DNA from: Sporomusaceae bacterium | GTDB taxonomy: Bacteria > Bacillota > Negativicutes > DSM-13327 | NCBI GenBank assembly: GCA_027492445.1 | Contig: JAPUES010000139.1 | Span: forward strand, 1-13,395 | DNA: 13,395 nt | Reading direction: 5' to 3' | Part shown: one piece after another, positions 7,295 through 13,395 of the stretch | How the letters are laid out: every line of letters begins with the position of its first letter | Numbering within the stretch: position 1 is the first letter of the stretch | Program-made: the position numbers and the translations under genes | The notes under the pieces: generated by a model | The model's input: only the letters and a program-made list of their open reading frames with translations | What the model was told of the DNA's origin: nothing | Databases searched by the model: none

Positions 7295-8359
7295 ATGAAG
7301 TGGTTTCCATGTAGCTTGCTGTCCGTTCTTATGCTTATTGCCTTCCATAGTACGGCATTAGCTGGGGCGGGGCAAGACTTTCCAACAAAAACGTTTTTGC
7401 CAGAATGGCCGACAACCATATCTTCTTATGGTGGTAAATTATTATTATCCGATAGCCCGGAAATTGTACCGAATGATGGTATTATGTATCAGGATGTTGT
7501 TGATGGTGATATTCGGTTGTTTTTTCATCATGTAAATGGTACAAGTGAGCCTAAAAAGGTTGTAGTATTACTAGAAAATGCTACAGACAAGCTTGTTCAT
7601 GTAACCGTATCCCAGTATGGACTCGCTGGACCTAGTTATGACTATCTAGAAGTTGGGAAAAAAGTACAGCTAGATTATATAACTGGTCAAGATGTGTACC
7701 TGTTGTCAGTGGCAGCAAAGGAAGCAAAAAGCTTAAGTACCAGTCTCGAAGATAGTATTGTTGCGCCCAATATGCTAGTGAATGGTATGTATGATTTTAA
7801 AACGGATGGGCCTGTAAATGTAAAAGTTATGATGATGTCTGTTGAAGCTGATGTTCGAGAATTTGCATCGAAGGCCAAGGTATTACCAGCAGATGTTGGT
7901 CAGTATCGCCTGCGGGGCACCTTTGAGGGAAAAGATCGGTTAGTAGTTCCAGGACAGACTTATGATGCTGAGAAACATGGGATTGTAGCTTTTACCTTAG
8001 CGGATAATAAACTAGATCCTTATGTGACAGGAATTGATGCTACGGATGGAACGGCTACCACCAATTATGGAAATTATGGAATTGTATATAAGGTTTTTAC
8101 ACCAACGGTTGCTAGGGGGAAGATGTCCTATTACCTAAACCCCCGCGGCGGAGAATATGCCGGTTGGCTCGGCCTTAATTATCGTCACCAAGGAGAAATT
8201 ACCATTGCCACACCTGCCGACAAAACATCTTTTGGCACGACTGTCCATGATAAAGCCTATCTTGGTACCTATGACGGGGGAAAATCTTTATGGATGACTT
8301 TTAGCCCCCCAGGTGCTTCTAATTTACCAATAAAGGTGATTATTGCACCAGGAAAATAG
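7295..8359 (+). CDS. Secreted protein of unknown function
   Basis: I do not recognise this 354-residue protein. It begins with a classical signal peptide: Lys2, a hydrophobic core at about 8-17, and an Ala-Leu-Ala cleavage site after residue 23. The mature part looks beta-rich, with alternating hydrophobic residues and many Gly, Thr, Val and Asp, and no obvious repeats, membrane segments or sortase motif. It is nearly cysteine-free after the signal (Cys6 lies within the signal), so it is not a lipoprotein. Segments such as VVVLLENATDKLVHVTVSQYG suggest an immunoglobulin-like or coat-type beta fold, but this is only an impression. AAAGGAGG lies six bases before ATG. It has its own promoter and a hairpin after it, so it is probably monocistronic. 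Export across the inner membrane is the only supported statement about its role. Confidence 0.85.
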   Translation: MKWFPCSLLSVLMLIAFHSTALAGAGQDFPTKTFLPEWPTTISSYGGKLLLSDSPEIVPNDGIMYQDVVDGDIRLFFHHVNGTSEPKKVVVLLENATDKLVHVTVSQYGLAGPSYDYLEVGKKVQLDYITGQDVYLLSVAAKEAKSLSTSLEDSIVAPNMLVNGMYDFKTDGPVNVKVMMMSVEADVREFASKAKVLPADVGQYRLRGTFEGKDRLVVPGQTYDAEKHGIVAFTLADNKLDPYVTGIDATDGTATTNYGNYGIVYKVFTPTVARGKMSYYLNPRGGEYAGWLGLNYRHQGEITIATPADKTSFGTTVHDKAYLGTYDGGKSLWMTFSPPGASNLPIKVIIAPGK

Positions 8360-8373
8360 CGGACTTGTTAGCG

Positions 8374-8410
8374 CATCAGGAATAGGATACTATAGGTCCT
8401 ATTCCTGATG
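8374..8410 (+). terminator. Perfect 14-bp hairpin after the secreted-protein gene
   Basis: Arms 8374-8387 and 8397-8410 are exact reverse complements around a 9-base loop, 15 bases after the stop. No T-run follows on the + strand, so termination is not assured. It may act as a 3' stabiliser or a factor-dependent end. It separates the gene from the SCIFF promoter. Confidence 0.5.
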
Positions 8411-8447
8411 ATTACCAGCGCAGAGCTTTAATTCAATGGAATTACTA

Positions 8448-8476
8448 TTGCGTACTATCGTGAAAACGTATAGAAT
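8448..8476 (+). promoter_or_regulatory. Promoter of the SCIFF peptide gene
   Basis: TTGCGT (8448-8453) and TAGAAT (8471-8476) are separated by 17 bases. Transcription would start near 8483, about 38 bases before scfA. AGGAGGG at 8506-8512 is a strong ribosome site eight bases from ATG. Confidence 0.6.
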
Positions 8477-8520
8477 AGATGGAGCAATAAATAAAATTTT
8501 AGGCGAGGAGGGATTTCATC

Positions 8521-8661
8521 ATGGCAAAGCATATTATTACTGTTAATAAAGCCTCTCTGCAAGAAACAGTACATACTGGTGGTTGTGGCGAATGTCAGAC
8601 TTCCTGCCAATCGGCCTGCAAGACTTCATGCACCGTTGGCAATCAGGTCTGCCAAAAGTAG
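8521..8661 (+). CDS. scfA: SCIFF ranthipeptide precursor (six cysteines in forty-five residues)
   Basis: This 46-residue peptide starts at ATG 8521 and ends at TAG 8659-8661. It has a leader-like N-terminal half (residues 1-20, MAKHIITVNKASLQETVHTG). The C-terminal core has six cysteines, Cys22, 25, 29, 33, 37 and 44, in the pattern CGECQTSCQSACKTSC and then CQK. This closely matches the SCIFF family, nearly universal in Clostridia. In the Clostridium thermocellum homologue the radical SAM partner makes a thioether from a cysteine to a threonine five residues on. By position that would be Cys33 to Thr38 here, an inference. The next gene encodes the SPASM maturase, which confirms the call. No protease or exporter gene adjoins it. 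The biological function of SCIFF peptides is not established. Confidence 0.96.
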   Translation: MAKHIITVNKASLQETVHTGGCGECQTSCQSACKTSCTVGNQVCQK

Positions 8662-8673
8662 ACCGCAAGGACA

Positions 8674-8714
8674 GCCCCTTGCCGTAGTGATTCGGCAAGG
8701 GGCTTGATTTTTTT
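8674..8714 (+). terminator. Intrinsic terminator/attenuator between SCIFF peptide and maturase
   Basis: A perfect 11-bp GC-rich stem (8674-8684 with 8693-8703) with an 8-base loop is followed by TTGA and then seven T (8708-8714). It starts 12 bases after the scfA stop and ends before the scfB ribosome site. It should stop most transcripts after the peptide gene and let a fraction read on into the maturase, giving excess precursor over enzyme. No separate scfB promoter is visible. Confidence 0.88.
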
Positions 8715-8745
8715 ATACAAATATTTTATTTTAAAGGTGAAGATA

Positions 8746-10101
8746 ATGAATATATATAAGTTTTATTCCAATGGGCTTTATATTTTACTAGATATTAATA
8801 GCGGGGCTGTTCATGTTGTTGATAAAATGGTCTATGATATTATGGATGTTTTTGATGGCAGTAATGATGAAGCCGTACTAGCAGCCTTTGGGAATCAGTA
8901 TGAAGCTTCTGAACTAAAAGAAGTATTGGCAGAATTACATCAACTTATTGCGGATAATAAACTTTTTACCCCTATGCTTGAAGTTCCCTTGACCTATAGT
9001 GAACAGCCCTTAGTGAAATCGGTCTGCTTACATGTCGCTCATGACTGTAATTTGCGTTGTGGCTATTGTTTTGCAGGTACAGGAGATTTTGGCCATACTC
9101 GCGGCTTAATGAGCACTGAAGTAGCGGAAAAAGCCGTTGAATTTATTATTGAAAATAGTGGGCCGCGCATCAATAGCGAAATTGATTTTTTTGGTGGCGA
9201 ACCCTTAATGAATATGGATACGGTGCGTCACGCTGTAACTTATATTCGTCGTCGTGAAAGGGAAACGGGAAAGAAGTTTCAATTAACCCTCACCACGAAC
9301 GGTGTTTTACTAAATGATGAGATTACTCAGTATTTAAATGACAATAATATTCTTCTAGTCCTTAGCTTAGATGGGCGGCGTGAAGTTCATGATAGTATCC
9401 GGCCATTTCCAAGTGGTAAGGGCAGTTATGATGTAGTGCGTAACAATGTGACGAAAACAATTGCTTCGCGTAATGATGAAAAATATTATTTGCGAGGGAC
9501 TTTTACGGCTTGTAACCTAGATTTTGCGGCCGATGTTATCGATATGGCCGACCTAGGCTGTACACAACTCTCCGTAGAACCTGTTGTCAGTAAAGATAGC
9601 AGGTATGCCCTAACCGAGGAACATTTGCCAAAGTTATTTGCCGAGTATGATAAATTAGCAGCTATTTATTTAGAACGCAAACGTAACGGAAAGGGTTTTG
9701 ACTTTTTCCATTTTAATGTAGATATTAATAATGGACCATGCGTAGCAAAAAGACTCAGTGGTTGTGGCGCTGGTCATGAATATTTTGCAGTAACTCCAGA
9801 GGGAGATTTATATCCTTGCCATCAGTTTGTTGGTCGGGAAGAATTTTTACTCGGAAACGTATTTGACGGGGTCAAGAATACCGAGCTACCTCTCAAATTC
9901 CGCAAAACTCATGTATTGACCAAGGAAGAATGTCGGGGATGTTGGGCACGTTATTACTGTGGCGGTGGCTGTCATGCCAATGCAGATTTATTTAATGGAA
10001 CCATTGAAAAACCATATAAATTGGGCTGTGAACTTCAAAAGAAACGTCTAGAATGTGCCATTATGATTCAGGCGCTACTGCTGCTAGAAAGCGGAAAGTA
10101 G
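8746..10101 (+). CDS. scfB: SCIFF radical SAM/SPASM maturase
   Basis: This 451-residue radical SAM enzyme modifies the adjacent six-cysteine peptide, forming thioether crosslinks. The N-terminal 80 residues resemble a leader-binding (RRE-like) region. The SAM-cluster motif is Cys101-x3-Cys105-x2-Cys108 (CNLRCGYC), followed by FFGGEP at 148-153. The C-terminal SPASM region carries Cys332, 340, 358, 396, 399, 405, 409 and 428, with CRGCWARYYCGGGC, enough for two auxiliary iron-sulfur clusters. Length fits known SCIFF maturases. I start at ATG 8746 because AAAGGTGA (8733-8740) lies five bases upstream. An in-frame TTG at 8704 lies against the terminator stem and has no ribosome site. hypF begins 17 bases after its stop, suggesting co-transcription. 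It needs anaerobic conditions and SAM. Confidence 0.95.
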   Translation: MNIYKFYSNGLYILLDINSGAVHVVDKMVYDIMDVFDGSNDEAVLAAFGNQYEASELKEVLAELHQLIADNKLFTPMLEVPLTYSEQPLVKSVCLHVAHDCNLRCGYCFAGTGDFGHTRGLMSTEVAEKAVEFIIENSGPRINSEIDFFGGEPLMNMDTVRHAVTYIRRRERETGKKFQLTLTTNGVLLNDEITQYLNDNNILLVLSLDGRREVHDSIRPFPSGKGSYDVVRNNVTKTIASRNDEKYYLRGTFTACNLDFAADVIDMADLGCTQLSVEPVVSKDSRYALTEEHLPKLFAEYDKLAAIYLERKRNGKGFDFFHFNVDINNGPCVAKRLSGCGAGHEYFAVTPEGDLYPCHQFVGREEFLLGNVFDGVKNTELPLKFRKTHVLTKEECRGCWARYYCGGGCHANADLFNGTIEKPYKLGCELQKKRLECAIMIQALLLLESGK

Positions 10102-10118
10102 TAATAGGAGACGATAGT

Positions 10119-12377
10119 ATGCAGCGTCTTAATATTCATATTCGAGGTATTGTACAAGGGGTGGGTTTCCGCCCCTTTGTTTATAATCTAGCACGCCGTT
10201 TACAACTAGGGGGTTGGGTGCTTAATAATTCCCAAGGTGTAGAAATAGAAATTGAAGGTACTGGAGAAGGAGTAGCGGCCTTTCTCCAGGAACTAGAAAG
10301 TTCTGCTCCTCCCTTGGCGATGTTTGATGAAGTCAAGGTTTCCCCTTGCCCTTTAGAAGGTGTACAAGAGTTTTATATTAAAGAGAGTCAAGAAGTAGAT
10401 GGCCAACGAGGCTTTTTATCTCCTGATGTAGGCACCTGCCTTGATTGCCAGGAGGAAATAACAAATCCTCAGGATAAAAGATATCAGTATGGCTTTACCA
10501 ATTGCACCAATTGTGGCCCACGGTATAGTATTATTCAGGATGTTCCTTACGACCGAGGGGCCACCACCATGGCTGAATTTGTTATGTGTACTAGTTGTCA
10601 GGCGGAGTATAAAGACCCTGCTAGCAGGCGTTTTCATGCCCAGCCAAATGCTTGTCCCCGATGTGGCCCGCAGTTTTCCCTTCTTCACCAAGGGGAAAGT
10701 ATAAAAACAGATGAGGTCTATAAGGAGACTAGAACCCTAATTGCCAAGGGGAAAATTGTAGCCATAAAAGGTATTGGTGGATATCATTTCGTCTGTGACG
10801 CTCGTAATGAAGAAGCGGTTCGTACCTTGCGCAGTGGTAAAATTAGAGAGTATAAACCCTTTGCCGTCATGTGCGGCAGTAAACAAAGGGTACATGAATT
10901 ATGTCACTTGTCAGAAACAGAAGAAAAACTGCTGGTCAGCATGAAACGGCCGATTGTACTGCTAGAAAAAAAGACAAGTTATGATTTGGCGCCCAGTGTA
11001 GCCCCCAATAATGCATATCTCGGCGTGATGCTACCTTATGCTCCTCTACATTGGTTATTAATGAAGGAAGATGACATCTGGGTCATGACTAGCGGAAATC
11101 TAAGTGATGAACCCATTGCCTATGATGATGAGGATGCACGAACGCGTCTTGATAGTATTACCGATTACTTTTTAGTTCATAACCGTAGGATTCAGCAGCC
11201 TAGTGATGATTCTGTGGTGAGAATATTTCAAGATAAACAATATACCCTGCGGCGCAGTCGCGGATTTGCGCCTGCTCCCATTCGAATTTCCCGGGAAATT
11301 CCGCCTATTTTAGCAGTTGGCGGTGAAGTCAAGAATGCCTTTTGTCTAACCCAAGGGCATTTTGCCTTTATGAGTCCTCATATTGGAGATTTGGAAAATA
11401 GTTCGACATATAGTTCCTATTTACAGTCCATTGCTCATTATCAGTCAATATTTGCAATACAGCCTAAGATAGTGGCGTATGATTTACACCCTGAATATAT
11501 CTCGACAAAATATGCTTTGTCCCTAGGTATTCCTGAAGTCGGGGTGCAGCATCATCATGCTCATATTGCCTCTGTGCTCGCGGAACATGGACTAGAGGGA
11601 CAAGTAATTGGTGTTGCCTTTGATGGTAATGGTTATGGCAGTGATGGAACCTTATGGGGCGGTGAATTCTTATTAGCTGACAGCCGCGAGTTTTTTCGTC
11701 TTGCCCATTGTAGTTATATGCCATTGCCTGGTGGTGCAAAAGCTATAAAAGAACCATGGCGTCTTGGGGTCTGGATGTTATATAATTTATACGGGAAGGA
11801 GTTTACGTCATTTAATCTTGAACTAACCCGCAATATACCTGAGGGCTGGAAACTCATGATTGATGCTACGGAAAAAGGTATTAATGCTCCTTTGACATCG
11901 AGTGCTGGGCGGCTATTTGATGTAGCGGCTAGCATCCTAGGGCTTAGCCAAGTCATTCATTATGAAGGACAGGCGGCTGTAGAACTAGAATTGGCAGCGC
12001 AAAAGGTTCATGGGCAGTTATTGCCTTATCGGATAAAAGAAAGTTCTCCCCGTATTTTAGATTTCATGCCCACGTTTGCTGCCCTAACTGAGTCTATGCG
12101 GCAAGGGAAAGATGTGAATTTTTTAGCGGCCTCCTTTCACCTTACGTTAGCCCATGGGATTGTTGCCATGGTCTTACGCATTCGCCAAGATACAGGTGTT
12201 AGGACGATAGCCTTAAGTGGTGGTGTTTGGCAAAATATGATTTTGTTAACAAAAGTAGTCGGAATGTTGCAACAAGAGGATTTTATAGTATATACAAACC
12301 AACAAGTTCCCCCCAATGATGGAGGACTTGCCTTGGGGCAGGCCCTTGTGGCGGCCACCCATAGAATAAAGAGGTGA
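10119..12377 (+). CDS. hypF: Carbamoyltransferase HypF, [NiFe]-hydrogenase maturation
   Basis: This 752-residue HypF (E. coli 750) makes the thiocarbamate on HypE from carbamoyl phosphate and ATP, the source of the cyanide ligands of the [NiFe] site. Domains in order: acylphosphatase (1-90, with VQGVGFRPF and Arg18, Asn36-Asn37); a zinc-finger pair (Cys107/110/129/132 and Cys157/160/179/182); a YrdC-like domain (about 200-385, with KGIGGYHFVCDA and the SGNLSDEP loop); and a Kae1-like carbamoyltransferase domain (about 395-750) with the HHHAH metal site at 478-482, FDGNGYG near 501-507 and NDGG at 733-736. All key residues are present. The start at ATG 10119 has ATAGGAG at 10104-10110. An upstream in-frame ATG at 10053 lies inside scfB and would add 22 unrelated residues. 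The gene sits between scfB and hypC. Confidence 0.96.
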   Translation: MQRLNIHIRGIVQGVGFRPFVYNLARRLQLGGWVLNNSQGVEIEIEGTGEGVAAFLQELESSAPPLAMFDEVKVSPCPLEGVQEFYIKESQEVDGQRGFLSPDVGTCLDCQEEITNPQDKRYQYGFTNCTNCGPRYSIIQDVPYDRGATTMAEFVMCTSCQAEYKDPASRRFHAQPNACPRCGPQFSLLHQGESIKTDEVYKETRTLIAKGKIVAIKGIGGYHFVCDARNEEAVRTLRSGKIREYKPFAVMCGSKQRVHELCHLSETEEKLLVSMKRPIVLLEKKTSYDLAPSVAPNNAYLGVMLPYAPLHWLLMKEDDIWVMTSGNLSDEPIAYDDEDARTRLDSITDYFLVHNRRIQQPSDDSVVRIFQDKQYTLRRSRGFAPAPIRISREIPPILAVGGEVKNAFCLTQGHFAFMSPHIGDLENSSTYSSYLQSIAHYQSIFAIQPKIVAYDLHPEYISTKYALSLGIPEVGVQHHHAHIASVLAEHGLEGQVIGVAFDGNGYGSDGTLWGGEFLLADSREFFRLAHCSYMPLPGGAKAIKEPWRLGVWMLYNLYGKEFTSFNLELTRNIPEGWKLMIDATEKGINAPLTSSAGRLFDVAASILGLSQVIHYEGQAAVELELAAQKVHGQLLPYRIKESSPRILDFMPTFAALTESMRQGKDVNFLAASFHLTLAHGIVAMVLRIRQDTGVRTIALSGGVWQNMILLTKVVGMLQQEDFIVYTNQQVPPNDGGLALGQALVAATHRIKR

Positions 12378-12382
12378 AAAAA

Positions 12383-12607
12383 ATGTGTTTAGCAGTACCA
12401 GGGAAGATTATTGATAAACAAGATATGTTAGCAACGGTGGATATTAGTGGCGTCCAGAGAAAAGTTAGTCTAATGTTATTGCCGGAAGCAAAACTTGGTG
12501 AATTTGTGTTGATTCATGCCGGCTTTGCCGTGCAAACCATTGATGAAGAAGAAGTGAAAAAAACCATGGAATTGTTCAAGGAGTTAGAACAATATGCTGA
12601 CAAATGA
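12383..12607 (+). CDS. hypC: Hydrogenase maturation chaperone HypC
   Basis: This 74-residue HypC/HupF chaperone forms a complex with HypD that assembles Fe(CN)2CO and delivers it to the hydrogenase large-subunit precursor. The N-terminus MCLAVPGK carries the essential Cys2, which becomes N-terminal after Met removal, and a conserved histidine sits at His45 in HAGFA. An in-frame GTG at 12374 would bury this cysteine, so ATG 12383 is correct; GAGGTG (12371-12376) serves as its ribosome site and overlaps the hypF stop. The gap to hypF is five bases and the 3' end overlaps hypD by 14 bases, so translation is coupled. Confidence 0.95.
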   Translation: MCLAVPGKIIDKQDMLATVDISGVQRKVSLMLLPEAKLGEFVLIHAGFAVQTIDEEEVKKTMELFKELEQYADK

Positions 12608-13395
12608 AGAAATAAAGAAAGCGGCAGATTTTTTTGTCAGGGAGATTGAGAAACTAGCAGGGCAGAAGCCCATTCGTATTATGGAAGTGTGCGGCACTCA
12701 TACCGTAGCTATTTTTAAAGCAGGCATTCGTCAATTGTTGCCGAAAACGGTGGAACTGGTGAGTGGTCCTGGCTGCCCTGTATGTGTTACCCCTAATGAT
12801 TTTTTAGATACTGCCATTGCTTATAGTAAACAGGCAGAAGTCATTATTACTACGTTTGGTGATATGCTAAAAGTGCCTGGGTCATCTTCTAGTCTTGCGC
12901 AAGAAAAAGCTGCTGGAGCGGACATTCGCATTGTCTATTCCCCCCTTGAAAGTTTAGAAATTGCTACAAAAAATCCTCATAAAAGAGTTATTTTTTTAGC
13001 CGTCGGTTTTGAAACCACGGCCCCTTTAGCTGCAGCGACGGTGCTGATGGCAGAAAAAGAGCAGATTGCAAACTTTTATGTATTATCGGCTCATAAACTA
13101 GTGCCGCCTGCCCTGGGAGTGTTGCTTGCGGCAGGCAATCGTCCTGTAGATGGATTTTTACTGCCTGGCCATGTAAGCGCTATCATTGGTATGAAACCCT
13201 ATGAATTTCTAGCAAAAGAGTTTGCTACTCCAGCCGTGGTAGCAGGTTTTGAGCCACTAGATATTTTACAATCTATTTATTTACTGCTAAAACAGATATA
13301 CATGAAAGAAGCAAGGTTAGAGAATCAGTATGGCCGGGTCGTGCCAGCAGTAGGCAATCCTATTGCCTGCCAAAGGTTAAATGAAGTGTACCAAG
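12594..13395 (+). CDS. hypD: Hydrogenase maturation factor HypD, 3' truncated by window end
   Basis: About 267 residues of HypD are visible, of a usual 360 or so. HypD is the iron-sulfur scaffold on which the Fe(CN)2CO group is built with HypC. Motifs are MEVCGTHT (Cys33), SGPGCPVC (Cys61 and Cys64, the thiol pair), TTFGDMLKVPG near 86-96, GFETTAP, and FLLPGHVSAIIG. The C-terminal [4Fe-4S]-ligand region lies past the window end. The start ATG 12594 overlaps hypC, and AAGGAG (12578-12583) lies ten bases upstream. hypE is expected next, but that cannot be seen. Confidence 0.95.
   Translation, partial: MLTNEEIKKAADFFVREIEKLAGQKPIRIMEVCGTHTVAIFKAGIRQLLPKTVELVSGPGCPVCVTPNDFLDTAIAYSKQAEVIITTFGDMLKVPGSSSSLAQEKAAGADIRIVYSPLESLEIATKNPHKRVIFLAVGFETTAPLAAATVLMAEKEQIANFYVLSAHKLVPPALGVLLAAGNRPVDGFLLPGHVSAIIGMKPYEFLAKEFATPAVVAGFEPLDILQSIYLLLKQIYMKEARLENQYGRVVPAVGNPIACQRLNEVYQ

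Noticed and set aside
8704..8745. Longer scfB start at TTG 8704
   Set aside because: It lies directly after the terminator stem, over its T-run, has no ribosome site, and adds 14 residues unlike the family. ATG 8746 has AAAGGTGA at the right distance.
10053..10118. Longer hypF start at ATG 10053
   Set aside because: It lies inside scfB, has no good ribosome site, and adds residues before the acylphosphatase domain that begins normally at MQRLNIHIRG.
11464..11956. Minus-strand open frames inside hypF and other genes
   Set aside because: They lie opposite well-conserved coding genes, have no ribosome sites or recognisable domains, and are explained as shadows of the + strand genes.
12374..12382. 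GTG start for hypC at 12374
   Set aside because: HypC needs Cys directly after Met; the GTG is also part of the ribosome site for ATG 12383.

Overview
This is a gene-dense window, read almost entirely from the + strand, from an anaerobic Bacillota (Firmicutes). A Negativicutes member of the Pelosinus/Sporomusa type is my best guess. That rests on the rapZ-yvcK-whiA cluster, strong AGGAGG-type ribosome sites, a YvcK with an N-terminal membrane anchor, a clostridial SCIFF peptide system, and hydrogenase maturation genes. The taxon is an inference; no rRNA gene or species marker is present.

Region 1 (1-2367) is the end of a biotin operon: a bioF-like 3' end, bioD and bioA, closed by an intrinsic terminator. 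A perfect 21-bp inverted repeat lies between bioD and bioA.

Region 2 (2357-7193) begins with a promoter whose -35 box lies in the T-tract of the bio terminator. It holds a PHP/YcdX-type phosphatase, rapZ, yvcK, whiA and a membrane-anchored polysaccharide deacetylase. The genes are closely spaced or overlapping, which fits one operon for envelope and cell-division homeostasis.

Region 3 (7238-8410) is a single gene with its own extended -10 promoter. It encodes a 354-residue secreted protein that I do not recognise. A perfect 14-bp hairpin without a T-tract follows it.

Region 4 (8448-13395) starts from another promoter with a 46-residue six-cysteine peptide, the SCIFF ranthipeptide precursor, which falls below the usual ORF length cut-off. 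A strong intrinsic terminator or attenuator comes next, then the radical SAM/SPASM maturase. Seventeen bases later the [NiFe]-hydrogenase maturation genes hypF, hypC and hypD begin; hypD runs off the window end. The spacing implies that read-through from the SCIFF promoter can reach the hyp genes. The best candidate for an under-described system is this layout: an abundant small peptide, an attenuator, its maturase, then the hydrogenase maturation genes. SCIFF peptides are a known family of unknown function, so the novelty lies in the context and not in the family.
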